Notes under the pieces: generated by a model | What the model saw: the letters and a program-made list of their open reading frames with translations, nothing else | The model's database searches: none | Told to the model about the DNA's origin: nothing | Translations under genes and position numbers: made by a program | Source: CAWCHZ01 sp963795555 | GTDB lineage: Bacteria; Actinomycetota; Thermoleophilia; Solirubrobacterales; Solirubrobacteraceae | Length of the DNA: 64,000 bases | Assembly: GCA_963795555.1 (NCBI GenBank) | Contig: CAWCHZ010000002.1 | Coordinates: 1,798,001 to 1,862,000, forward strand | Direction: 5' to 3' | Shown: positions 15,761-23,756 of the stretch, piece after piece | How positions within the stretch are numbered: position 1 is the stretch's first letter | How the letters are laid out: each line of letters starts with the position of its first letter

Positions 15761-18175
15761 TCACACGTCGAGGTTCGTCACCAGGCGGGCGTTGTCCTCG
15801 ATGAAAGCGCGTCGGGGCTCGACCTTGTCACCCATCAGCAGGGTGAAGATCTGATCGGCGACAGCGGCGTCGTCGAGCGTGACCTGGGCCAGCGTGCGGG
15901 TCTCGGGCGCCATCGTCGTCTCGCGCAGCTGATCGGCGTTCATCTCGCCCAGGCCCTTGAAGCGCTGCAAGCGCACACCGCGCTGCGCCACGTCGAGCAC
16001 CGCCCGGCGCAGCGCGTCGAAGGTGGGCGCCTGCAGCTGCTCGTCCTTGAGCTGCACGCTGAACGGCGGCGTGCCGGCGAGCGCGCGCAGCTGCGCGCGG
16101 ACCTTCACCAGCTCGCGGTAGTCAGATGTCTCGAACAGCGCCCGACGCATTCGGCGGCTAGCCGCAAGGCCGGTCCGTCGCTCGATCGTCTTGAGCGTTA
16201 TCTGCGCCTCGTCCTGGTCGACCACGGTGATGTCGTAGGAGCGACTCGGGTCGCCATCGCGCTGCACGAAGCCCAGCAGCGCGTCGGCGTCGGCGATCTC
16301 CTCGTCGAGGATCTGGGCCTGCTCGAGGAACGTCACCAGGTCGTGACCCTGGTCGGCCTGAACGCGCGAGACCCAGCCGGCGTACTGCTTGAGCAGGCGG
16401 CTGAGCTTCTGCCAGCGCGCCTCGGTCAGCTTGAATGCGGTTCCGAAGCGGTCGAAGACCTGGAGGCGCTCCCACTTGTCGGCGAGCAGCACCTCCTCGA
16501 GCTCTGACTCGCGCTCGATGTAGCGATCCTGATTGCCCTGGCGCAGCTTGTAGAGCGGTGGCTTGGCGATGTAGATGTAGCCGCGGTCGAACAGCTCGGG
16601 CATCTCGCGGAACAGCAGCGTCAGCACGAGCGTGCGGATGTGTGCGCCGTCGACGTCGGCGTCGGTCATCAGGATGATCTTGTGGTAACGGGCGCGCTCG
16701 ATGTCGAACTCATCGCGCACGCCGGTGCCGATCGCGGTGATCAGCGCCTGGACCTCCTGGTTCTCGAGCACCTTGTCGATGCGCGACTTCTCGACGTTGA
16801 GGATCTTGCCGCGCAGCGGCAGCACCGCCTGGGTCGAGCGATCGCGGCCCTGCTTGGCCGATCCGCCGGCGGAGTCGCCCTCGACGACGAAGATCTCGGT
16901 CAGCGACGGGTCGCGCACCGAGCAGTCGGCGAGCTTGCCGGGCAGCGTGGAGTTCTCCAGCGCCGACTTGCGACGGGTGAGATCGCGCGCCTTGCGAGCC
17001 GCCTCGCGGGCGCGTGACGCGGAGACCGCCTTGGTGATGATCTGACGCGCCTCGGCCGGGTTCTCCTCCAGGAACTCGCTGAGCCGCGCGTTGACGATCG
17101 ACTCCACGAAGCCCTGCATCCCCGGGTTGCCGAGCTTGGTCTTGGTCTGGCCCTCGAACTGCGGGTCCGACAGCTTGGCGGAGATCACGGCGGTGAGGCC
17201 TTCGCGCACATCCTCGCCGGCGAGGTTGTCGTCCTTCTCTTTGAGCAGCCCCTTCTCCTTGGCGTAGCGGTTCAGGGTCCGCGTCAGTGCCGAGCGAAAG
17301 CCGGACAGGTGGCTGCCACCCTCGTGGGTGTTGATGTTGTTGGCGAAGGAGAAGATCGACTCCTGGTAGGAGGAGCTCCACTGCATCGCGACCTCGACGG
17401 CGCCCTCATCGCCGTCGCCCGCGAAGTAGATGATCTTCTTTTGGATCGCGTCCTTGTTGGCGTTGAGATGCGCGACGAAGTCCTCGATCCCTCCCTCGTA
17501 CCTGAACTCGGCACGGTGCCCCTCGCCGCGCTCGTCGATGAGCTCGATGTGCAGGCCCCGGGTCAGGAACGCCGTCTCGCGCAGGCGCTGCTCAATTGTC
17601 TGGAAGTCGACCTCGATCGTCTCGAAGACCTCGGCATCGGGCAGATAGGTCACGGTGGTGCCGGTCGCGCTCGTCTCGGCGCCGCGCTCGAGCGGGCCCT
17701 CGACGGCACCGCGGGAATACGACTGGCGCCAGTGGTGGCCGTCACGGCAGATCTCGACAGTCAGCTGCTCGGACAGGGCGTTGACGACGGAGACGCCGAC
17801 GCCGTGGAGGCCGCCGGAGACCTTGTAGCCGCCGCCGTCGCCGAACTTGCCGCCCGCGTGCAGGACGGTCAGCACGACCTCGACCGCCGGGCGCTGCTCC
17901 TGCTCGTGCATCGCGACCGGGATGCCGCGGCCATTGTCGCTGACGGTGATCGAGTTGTCCGGGTGGATGACCACGCGGACCTCGTCGCAATAGCCGGCGA
18001 GCGCCTCGTCGACGGAGTTGTCGACGACCTCGTAGACGAGGTGGTGCAGCCCGCGCGGACCGGTCGATCCGATGTACATCCCCGGTCGCTTGCGGACCGC
18101 CTCCAGGCCCTCGAGGACCGTGATGTCCTGTGCGTCATAGCGGCCAGCCTGCTCGCCGCTGCTTGCCTTTGCCAT
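15761..18175 (-). CDS. gyrB: DNA gyrase subunit B with large Toprim-region insert
   Basis: 804 residues. The GHKL ATPase motifs are present (EVVDNSVDEALAGY, VSDNGRGIPV, GGLHGVGVSVVNAL), as are the Toprim motifs EGDSAGGSAKQGRD and DADVDGAHI. The C-terminal GyrA-binding segment (RFKGLGEMNADQL, RRAFIEDNA) is intact. Between about residues 562 and 733 there is an extra domain, so the length equals the proteobacterial enzyme rather than the roughly 640-690 residues usual for Gram-positive GyrB. GGAGG precedes the ATG by 4 nt. It is the first gene of the gyrBA unit. Confidence 0.97.
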   Translation of the reverse strand: MAKASSGEQAGRYDAQDITVLEGLEAVRKRPGMYIGSTGPRGLHHLVYEVVDNSVDEALAGYCDEVRVVIHPDNSITVSDNGRGIPVAMHEQEQRPAVEVVLTVLHAGGKFGDGGGYKVSGGLHGVGVSVVNALSEQLTVEICRDGHHWRQSYSRGAVEGPLERGAETSATGTTVTYLPDAEVFETIEVDFQTIEQRLRETAFLTRGLHIELIDERGEGHRAEFRYEGGIEDFVAHLNANKDAIQKKIIYFAGDGDEGAVEVAMQWSSSYQESIFSFANNINTHEGGSHLSGFRSALTRTLNRYAKEKGLLKEKDDNLAGEDVREGLTAVISAKLSDPQFEGQTKTKLGNPGMQGFVESIVNARLSEFLEENPAEARQIITKAVSASRAREAARKARDLTRRKSALENSTLPGKLADCSVRDPSLTEIFVVEGDSAGGSAKQGRDRSTQAVLPLRGKILNVEKSRIDKVLENQEVQALITAIGTGVRDEFDIERARYHKIILMTDADVDGAHIRTLVLTLLFREMPELFDRGYIYIAKPPLYKLRQGNQDRYIERESELEEVLLADKWERLQVFDRFGTAFKLTEARWQKLSRLLKQYAGWVSRVQADQGHDLVTFLEQAQILDEEIADADALLGFVQRDGDPSRSYDITVVDQDEAQITLKTIERRTGLAASRRMRRALFETSDYRELVKVRAQLRALAGTPPFSVQLKDEQLQAPTFDALRRAVLDVAQRGVRLQRFKGLGEMNADQLRETTMAPETRTLAQVTLDDAAVADQIFTLLMGDKVEPRRAFIEDNARLVTNLDV

Positions 18176-18411
18176 TTGCCTCCGTGACAGTCAAACGCCC
18201 CGAGTCCACAGCCTCACGAGCCGGGATCGGGGCGGGGCACTTGTGTCCTCAATGATAGCAAGCGAGATCCCTCGCAGGTCTTCATAACCAGCGGAAAATG
18301 CCTGCAAACAGCGGTGAACAGCGGGGCTTGCGAGATCGCCCTGCGGCGGGGCTTGCGAGATCGTCGGCGGGGAGTCCGAGTCGCCCCCGTGGCGGGGCTG
18401 GACGGGCGCCC
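18176..18411. other. Spacer upstream of gyrB with 18-bp direct repeat and weak promoter
   Basis: An 18-nt sequence occurs at 18323-18340 and again at 18348-18365 (25-nt period). On the minus strand TATCAT (18257-18252) could be the -10 of the gyrBA promoter, but no convincing -35 is present. Confidence 0.35.
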
Positions 18412-18720
18412 TCATGACCGCCAGTGGGGCGCCAGCGCCTGGCAGCGCAGGGCGCGAACCGCGTCGCGACCAAGCGCCGCGTTGAGACGCGTGACGAGAT
18501 CGGGCCCCATCAGCTCGAGCTCGTGAGCCCAGACGGCCGACCGACACGCCACGGTCACGACGCCGCCGTGCTCGGCGGTCGGCGCCGCCTCGGCCGCGAT
18601 CACAGGTCCGGTCACCGCCGGCCAAGCGGCCTGCAGGTCGGCCAGCGTCGTAGCGGGTGCGATCGCGCGGCGCAGGTCGTGGAGCGCCTGGGCGAGCGGG
18701 CGGGGAGCGCGGCGCCTCAT
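18412..18720 (-). CDS. DciA-like (DUF721) helicase-loader family protein
   Basis: 102 residues. The pattern (LAQALHDLRRAIAPATTLADLQAAWPAVTGPVIAAEAAP, then VVTVACRSAVWAHELELMGPDLVTRLNAALG) is that of the DUF721/DciA family. These proteins lie between recF and gyrB in actinobacteria, and DciA recruits the replicative helicase in bacteria lacking DnaC or DnaI. The start codon overlaps the recF stop by 4 nt (ATGA), so translation is coupled to recF. Confidence 0.85.
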   Translation of the reverse strand: MRRRAPRPLAQALHDLRRAIAPATTLADLQAAWPAVTGPVIAAEAAPTAEHGGVVTVACRSAVWAHELELMGPDLVTRLNAALGRDAVRALRCQALAPHWRS

Positions 18721-19820
18721 GCGACCAGCGCCTCGCCCAAGGCGCCGCCGCCGTTGATCGCGATGCGACGCACGTCAGCGCGCTCGCACCCGGGCACGTG
18801 CGCGAGCTCGGTTGTGGTGATGACGCTCTGGCCGCCATCGTCGAGCAGCGCCATCAGCCGCTGGCGGCGGTGGGCATCGAGCTCGCTCATGACGTCGTCG
18901 AGCAGCAGGATCGGCGGGGTCGCGCGGATGCGGGCGAGCAGCACCCGCTCGGCGAGCAGCAGCGCCAGCAGCCCCAGGCGCTGCTCGCCCTGGGAGCCGT
19001 ATGCGCGCAGCTCGTGGCCGTCGCGCAACAGCGCGAGCTCGTCGCGGTGGGGGCCGTGGCCCGTGTAGCCGCGGGCGATATCGGCCTCGCTGCGCTCGAT
19101 CAGCTCGGCGCGCAGCGCGTCGGCGGAGTCGGCACGCGAGCGTGGGCGGTAGGCCAGCCGGACGTCGCCGGTCAGTCCCAGCTCGCCCGCAAGCTGGCAA
19201 TGCGCCGGCGCGAGCTCCTCCACGGCGGCGTCACGACCGCGCATCAGAGCGTGGCCGCGGATCGCCAGCTCGCTGGTCCAGGCCTCGAGCCCGTCGCGGC
19301 GAGCACGTCCTGCCGCGATGCGCGCGAGCAGCGCGTTGCGTTGCGCCAGCGTGGCGGCATATTCACGGCGCGCCGCCGCGCGAGCGGGCCACAATGCCGC
19401 GACGAACTGGTCCAGGTGCGCCCGGCGCAGCGCCGGGCCGCCCTTGACGAGCTCGAGGCGATCTGGCAGGAAGACGCTGATCAGCGGGCGGGACGCTTGA
19501 TCGACCAGCCGCTCGACCAGGGCGCCGTTGACGTGTAGGCGCTTGGCCTCGCCGGGCGCGAAGCCGACGCTGAGCTCGTGGCTGCCGTGCTCCCCCTGCG
19601 TCGTAACCTCCACGCGCGTCAGCTGTGCGCCGAAGCGCACGACCTCGCGCTCGTTGGTGGTGCGGCAGGAGCGCCCGGTGCAACCGAAGTAGAGCGCCTC
19701 CAGGAGGTTGGTCTTGCCGGCGCCGTTGTGACCCCAGATCACGTTCACGCCGGGGCCGAGCCGGATGTCGAGCGCCGCGTGGGACCGGAAGTCGCGCAGC
19801 GTCAGCCGGTCGATCCGCAT
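18717..19820 (-). CDS. recF: DNA replication and repair protein RecF
   Basis: 367 residues. SMC-like ATPase of recombinational repair that helps load RecA at gaps. Walker A is WGHNGAGKTNLLEALYF near residue 30, and the signature and Walker B are EQRLGLLALLLAE and PPILLLDDVMSELDAHRRQRL. The N-terminus MRIDRLTLRDFRSH is standard. The gene starts 5 nt after the dnaN stop and overlaps the DUF721 gene, matching the conserved dnaN-recF-DUF721-gyrB order. Confidence 0.97.
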   Translation of the reverse strand: MRIDRLTLRDFRSHAALDIRLGPGVNVIWGHNGAGKTNLLEALYFGCTGRSCRTTNEREVVRFGAQLTRVEVTTQGEHGSHELSVGFAPGEAKRLHVNGALVERLVDQASRPLISVFLPDRLELVKGGPALRRAHLDQFVAALWPARAAARREYAATLAQRNALLARIAAGRARRDGLEAWTSELAIRGHALMRGRDAAVEELAPAHCQLAGELGLTGDVRLAYRPRSRADSADALRAELIERSEADIARGYTGHGPHRDELALLRDGHELRAYGSQGEQRLGLLALLLAERVLLARIRATPPILLLDDVMSELDAHRRQRLMALLDDGGQSVITTTELAHVPGCERADVRRIAINGGGALGEALVA

Positions 19821-19825
19821 CGTTC

Positions 19826-20935
19826 CTACACGTTCAGGCGAATGGGCATTATCAAATAAAGGAATCCACTGCCGTCGGCCGATTCGATCAGTCCCGGGCG
19901 CAGCGGGCTGATCAACTTCAGCAGCACGTCGTCGGACTCAACGCTCTCGATGCCATCGCGCAGGAAGTCGGGATTGAAGCCGATCTCGAGCGGCTCGCCC
20001 TGGAAGGAGACCGGCAGCGTCTCGCTGGCCTCGCCAACGTCGGGGGTCTGCGCCGAGACGGTCAGCTCGCCCTCGCGAAAGCTCAGCCGCAGTGGCGTGT
20101 TCTTCTGCGCGAGCAGGCTGATCCGACGCACGACGTCCGTCAGCTCCTCGCGCGCGATGCGCAGCTCGTGCTCGAAGGCCTCAGGCAGCAGCTGACGGTA
20201 GTTGGGGAACTGTCCGTCGATCAACCGCGACGACAGGACGGTGTCGCCGACGGTGAAGACGACCTGGTTCTGGCGCACCGAGACGCCCACCCGGTCGCCA
20301 TCCTCCTGCGGCGCGATCCGACCCAGCTCCTGCAGGGCTCGGGCCGGGACGTTGGCCTCGAAGGACCCCGACAGCGGACTGTCGAGGTGCGTCTCCTTGA
20401 CACTGAGGCGATAGGAGTCGGTGGCCACCATGCGCAGGTCCGACTCGCTGGCCGAGACCAGGATGCCGGTCAGCACGGGTCGGGTCTCGTCGCGTGAGGC
20501 GGAGCGCGCGACGAGACCCGCGGTCGTCACGAACGCTCGCGCCGGGACCTCGACCAGCATGCCTCCATCGGGCTCGGGCAGTGGCGGGAAGTCGTCGGCG
20601 CGCAGGGTTCGAATGTGGAACGTGGCGCCACCGCCGCTGATCTCCAGGTCCTGCTCGCTGCTGCGCAGCTCGAGCGACACCGGTCCGGGGCGCAGCGAGC
20701 GCGCGACGTCGACCATCAGCCGAGCGGGCGCGACGATCCGGCCCTCGCGGAGAACCTCAGCGCGCAGGCCAACGCGCAGGCCAACGTCCATGTCGGTCGC
20801 GCGCAGCTGGGTCCCATCGGCGCTCGCTGTCAGCTCGACGCCCGCGAGCGCCTGCGTCGCGCTGCGCGTCGCGGCGACGCGCGCCACGATCGAGAGCTGC
20901 GTGACGAGATCGTCCTGGGAGGTCTCGATCTTCAT
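19826..20935 (-). CDS. dnaN: DNA polymerase III beta subunit (sliding clamp)
   Basis: 369 residues, the normal length for the three-domain clamp that tethers DNA polymerase III. Family strings include ALAGVELTASADGTQLRATDMDVGLRV at the N-terminus, ARSASRDETRPVLTGILV in the second domain and the C-terminal YLIMPIRLNV near the hydrophobic partner-binding cleft. It is first in the dnaN-recF-DUF721-gyrBA run, all on the leading strand leftwards from the origin. Confidence 0.98.
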   Translation of the reverse strand: MKIETSQDDLVTQLSIVARVAATRSATQALAGVELTASADGTQLRATDMDVGLRVGLRAEVLREGRIVAPARLMVDVARSLRPGPVSLELRSSEQDLEISGGGATFHIRTLRADDFPPLPEPDGGMLVEVPARAFVTTAGLVARSASRDETRPVLTGILVSASESDLRMVATDSYRLSVKETHLDSPLSGSFEANVPARALQELGRIAPQEDGDRVGVSVRQNQVVFTVGDTVLSSRLIDGQFPNYRQLLPEAFEHELRIAREELTDVVRRISLLAQKNTPLRLSFREGELTVSAQTPDVGEASETLPVSFQGEPLEIGFNPDFLRDGIESVESDDVLLKLISPLRPGLIESADGSGFLYLIMPIRLNV

Positions 20936-21067
20936 CTCTACTGCTGAGAGTCGAGCTTGTTCAGGACAGTCTTAGTAGGGGCTGTGGAAGCTGTGGACGA
21001 GCTTGAGAATGCCTGCATCTGTGGTTTGCGGAGGATGTGCACGGATGTGGTCAACCGATGGAGTGTG
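20936..21067. other. dnaA-dnaN spacer with DnaA-box-like sites (part of probable oriC)
   Basis: This 132-nt gap contains TGTGGAAGC (20983-20991), TGTGGACGA (20992-21000) and TGTGGTCAA (21046-21054), all in the same orientation and close to the actinobacterial DnaA-box complement TGTGGACAA. The gap is short for an actinobacterial oriC, which usually fills several hundred bases here. Further boxes lie on the other side of dnaA. Confidence 0.6.
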
Positions 21068-22465
21068 TCAGGTCATGCGGTCAGGATCAGGAGGCTGAGC
21101 GGCTGCTGCACTCTGCAGGCGGGTCGTGAGCGCCTGGACTGCCGCGAAGGCATCTGGATCCTGAGCGATGCGCTCCGAGATTCGCCGGCAGGCATGGATC
21201 ACGGTGGCATGGTTGCGCCCGCCGAAGGCCCGTCCGATTGCGGGCAACGTCTGATCCGTGAGTTCGCGCGCTAGGTACATGGCGACCTGGCGTGGCCAGG
21301 CAAGTCGCGCGGAGCGGCTCTGCGAGACGAGGTCGTCCAGCGAGATCGCGAAGGCCTCGGCGGTTGCGAGCTGGATGTCTCTGATCGTCCGGCGAGTCGG
21401 GCGCGACTCGGGGTAGAGGCCCTCGAGCACCTCTGTCGCGAGCGCCGCCGTGATCGGCCGGCGCGTCAGCGAGTGAAAGGCAACAACGCGGATCAGCGCG
21501 CCCTCGAGCACACGGATGTTGAGCGAGATGCGGTCGGCGACGACCTCCAGTGCCTCGGGCTCGGCGAGCGCGATCCCGTCGTGGCTCACGCGCTTGCGTA
21601 GGATCGCCAGCCGCGTCGTGAAGTCCGGTGGCTTCACATCGGTCATCAGGCCGGCTTCGAAGCGCTCGCGCAGGCGGTCCTCGAGGCCCGCGAGGTCGCG
21701 CGGCGGCCGATCGGATGTGATCACGAGCTGCGCGCCGGCCTCGTAGAGGGCATTGAAAGTGTGGAAGAATTCCTCCTCGGTGCGCGCCTTGCGCTCGAGG
21801 AATTGCACGTCGTCGATCAACAGCACATCGCTGCGGCGATACTGCTGCTTGAACGACTCGACCGCCCCGGATTGCAGCGCGGTCAGGAAGTGGTTCGTGA
21901 AGGCTTCGGCCGTCGTGTAGTGCGCGCTCAGCGCGGTGTCGTACGCGGTGACGTAGTTGGCGATCGCGTGCAGCAGGTGCGTCTTGCCCAGGCCGGGCGC
22001 GCCGTAGATGAAGAGGGGGTTGTAGGCCTGGCCGGGGAGCTCGGCGACGGCTAGCGCGGCGGCATGGGCGAGGCGATTGGCATCGCCGATCACGAATTGA
22101 TCGAAGGTGTACTTGGGGTTGAAGACGCCGTGCTGCTCGGCCGAGGTCGGCTGCTCGCGCTGGGCCGCCAGCGTCCCGTGATGCCGGCCCGTCGTGCGTC
22201 GCCTTCCTGCCCCACGCGGCGAGGCGGCGATGATGTCGACCTCGACCTCGGGCCCGATCACCGCGGCCGCGCAGATCTGGATGATCCGGCCGAAGCGATC
22301 GGCGACCCAGCCGCGGGTCTTGTCCGGCGCGACCACGACCAGCGCACGCTCGGTCAGCTCGACGGGACGCAACCCGGCCAGCCAGCTCTCATACGCGGTC
22401 TCGGTGACAGCTCTGCGGAGCTCGTCCTGGATGCGAGACCATGTGGCGTCGAGCGCCTTGGACAC
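21068..22465 (-). CDS. dnaA: Chromosomal replication initiator DnaA
   Basis: 465 residues from GTG 22465. Domain I begins SKALDATWSRIQDELRRAVTETAYESWLAGL. The AAA+ core has Walker A in YGAPGLGKTHLLHAIANY, Walker B in DVLLIDDVQFLERKARTEEEFFHTFN and sensor TSDRPP. Domain IV has the DnaA-box recognition helix in GRAFGGRNHATVIHACRRI. The frame stays open to a GTG at 22642, but the extra 59 residues are Gly/Pro-rich, lie over stem-loops and have no family counterpart, so the shorter start is preferred. The extended reading cannot be excluded without N-terminal data. Confidence 0.96.
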   Translation of the reverse strand: MSKALDATWSRIQDELRRAVTETAYESWLAGLRPVELTERALVVVAPDKTRGWVADRFGRIIQICAAAVIGPEVEVDIIAASPRGAGRRRTTGRHHGTLAAQREQPTSAEQHGVFNPKYTFDQFVIGDANRLAHAAALAVAELPGQAYNPLFIYGAPGLGKTHLLHAIANYVTAYDTALSAHYTTAEAFTNHFLTALQSGAVESFKQQYRRSDVLLIDDVQFLERKARTEEEFFHTFNALYEAGAQLVITSDRPPRDLAGLEDRLRERFEAGLMTDVKPPDFTTRLAILRKRVSHDGIALAEPEALEVVADRISLNIRVLEGALIRVVAFHSLTRRPITAALATEVLEGLYPESRPTRRTIRDIQLATAEAFAISLDDLVSQSRSARLAWPRQVAMYLARELTDQTLPAIGRAFGGRNHATVIHACRRISERIAQDPDAFAAVQALTTRLQSAAAAQPPDPDRMT

Positions 22466-22642
22466 GGGCAGCGGGAACTCTCCCTTCGGGGAGTCGGGAG
22501 CGGGGAGGCGGATGGGATTGGGAGGGAGCCCTCCGGAGCCGGGAGGGGGAGCTCCTCCGGAGCCGCGACTATACCTCCGCCCCCCGCGCGGCTGCCCCCC
22601 GCGTGGGGACCAGACCGCAAATCGCGGGAAAAACAGCGCCAC
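22466..22642 (-). promoter_or_regulatory. Structured 5' leader of dnaA
   Basis: The sequence just before GTG 22465 contains CTCCC-TTCG-GGGAG, a perfect stem with a UUCG-type tetraloop, then purine-rich repeats in which CTCCGGAGCC occurs twice. Low complexity and folding potential suggest an untranslated leader rather than an N-terminal extension. Confidence 0.4.
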
Positions 22643-22691
22643 GGGCGGGTCGCGACAGCCCCGAACCGCGTTTTGCGGCCGTGTTGACGGG

Positions 22692-22724
22692 TGTGGATAG
22701 CTGTGTGAATAGCTGTGTGAATCG
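22692..22724 (+). promoter_or_regulatory. Tandem DnaA-box-like cluster upstream of dnaA
   Basis: TGTGGATAG (8 of 9 to TGTGGATAA) is followed by two copies of AGCTGTGTGAAT at 12-nt spacing, giving TGTGAATAG and TGTGAATCG. All have one orientation. They may serve oriC function, dnaA autoregulation, or both. Confidence 0.55.
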
Positions 22725-22789
22725 CTCCGCCGCCACCACTGCCGCGCTGGCCCCGACCGCGACCCGACGGGATCGCAGCTGCCGCCGCG

Positions 22790-22795
22790 TATACT
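22790..22795 (+). promoter_or_regulatory. Candidate -10 element TATACT for rpmH-rnpA
   Basis: TATACT lies 19 nt before the rpmH ATG, with GGAG between them. No -35 match was found at 16-18 nt. Confidence 0.45.
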
Positions 22796-22814
22796 GGGCG
22801 GTCCGGAGACGCCG

Positions 22815-22949
22815 ATGAAGCGGACCTACCAGCCCAAGAAGCGCAAGCGCGCCCGCACCCACGGCTTCCGCGCGCGCATGCGCACGCGCGCGGGGCGCCT
22901 CACCCTGCGCCGCAGACGCGCCAAGGGCCGCAAGCGTCTGACGGTCTAA
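22815..22949 (+). CDS. rpmH: Ribosomal protein bL34
   Basis: 44 residues beginning MKRTYQPKKRKRARTHGFR and ending RRRAKGRKRLTV, a nearly invariant protein of the large ribosomal subunit. GGAG lies 8 nt before the ATG. The TAA stop shares one base with the rnpA ATG (TAATG), so the two are translationally coupled. It is the first gene of the plus-strand arm. Confidence 0.97.
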   Translation: MKRTYQPKKRKRARTHGFRARMRTRAGRLTLRRRRAKGRKRLTV

Positions 22950-23488
22950 TGCCCGGTCCGGCGGCGGCTGGCAGCCGACGCGCCAAGCGCAGGAGGCTCT
23001 CGCGCAGCGCGGACTTCGACCGCGCCTATCGACACGGCCGCTCCTATGGCAACCGCTTCCTGGTGCTCTACGTCTTCCCGCGTGAGGGTGATGACGACGC
23101 GCGGCTGGGTCTGTCGGTCTCGCGCAAGGTCGGCGGGGCGGTCGATCGCAATCGCGTCAAGCGGCTGTTGCGCGAGGCCTTCTGGCAGCGCGACCGTGCG
23201 CTCCCCGGCGGGCATGACTTCGTGATCGTCAGCCGTCCGGCGGCGCGCGAGCTCGCCGAGCGCGAGGGGCTGGCCGGCGTGAGCGACGCCCTCGATGAGC
23301 TGCTGGCGGAGGCGCGGAGGGGCGCGGAGGGCGGCGGTGACGAGGGCGGCGGCGCGGAGGATGCGAGCGCGGCGACGCTTGAGCCTGATCCCGAGATATC
23401 GGGCGACGCTGGACCCGGCGAGATCGCCGGGTCCAATGCGGGGGCCGGGTCTGACGCGGATGGCGGGTCCGACGAGGACACCCCGTGA
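22949..23488 (+). CDS. rnpA: Ribonuclease P protein component with acidic C-terminal tail
   Basis: 179 residues. The first 115 form the RNase P protein fold: LSRSADFDRAYRHGRSYGNRFLVLYV, then the RNR signature in LGLSVSRKVGGAVDRNRVKRLLREAFW and GHDFVIVSRPAA. It helps the RNA subunit mature tRNA 5' ends. Beyond the normal end there are about 60 extra residues rich in Gly, Asp, Glu, Ala and Ser (GGGDEGGGAEDASA and onward), with no domain that I recognise. The stop overlaps the yidD GTG. Confidence 0.95.
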   Translation: MPGPAAAGSRRAKRRRLSRSADFDRAYRHGRSYGNRFLVLYVFPREGDDDARLGLSVSRKVGGAVDRNRVKRLLREAFWQRDRALPGGHDFVIVSRPAARELAEREGLAGVSDALDELLAEARRGAEGGGDEGGGAEDASAATLEPDPEISGDAGPGEIAGSNAGAGSDADGGSDEDTP

Positions 23489-23754
23489 GCGCCAATCCGC
23501 TGCGCTGGCTCGCGCTCGCCCCAATCATCGCCTGGCGGCGAGCAATCTCGCCGGGACTGCCACGGCGCTGCAAGTACGAGCCCTCCTGCTCCGCCTACGC
23601 CGAGCAGGCAATCAGGCGCTTCGGCATACTGCGGGGTCTAGTCCTCGCGGCGTGGCGCCTGCTGCGCTGCAATCCCTGGAGCCGCGGTGGCTTTGATCCG
23701 GTCGAGGATCAGCGGCTGTTCCGCGCCTCGCCCACAGCCAACCCGGGCCACTGA
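23485..23754 (+). CDS. yidD: Membrane protein insertion efficiency factor YidD
   Basis: 89 residues. The hallmark cysteine motif CKYEPSCSAYAEQAIRRFG and RLLRCNPWSRGGFDPV are present. YidD is a small amphipathic membrane-associated protein assisting YidC-dependent insertion. GTG 23485 overlaps the rnpA stop (GTGA), and the YidC TTG start follows two bases after this stop. Confidence 0.95.
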   Translation: MSANPLRWLALAPIIAWRRAISPGLPRRCKYEPSCSAYAEQAIRRFGILRGLVLAAWRLLRCNPWSRGGFDPVEDQRLFRASPTANPGH

Positions 23755-23756
23755 CC

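Noticed and set aside
13233..15854. Plus-strand frame of 873 codons
   Set aside because: It is the antisense shadow of gyrA, whose conserved motifs are unambiguous on the minus strand.
22466..22642. N-terminal extension of DnaA from GTG 22642
   Set aside because: Gly/Pro-rich translation without family support, overlapping stem-loops. The start at 22465 gives the normal domain I.
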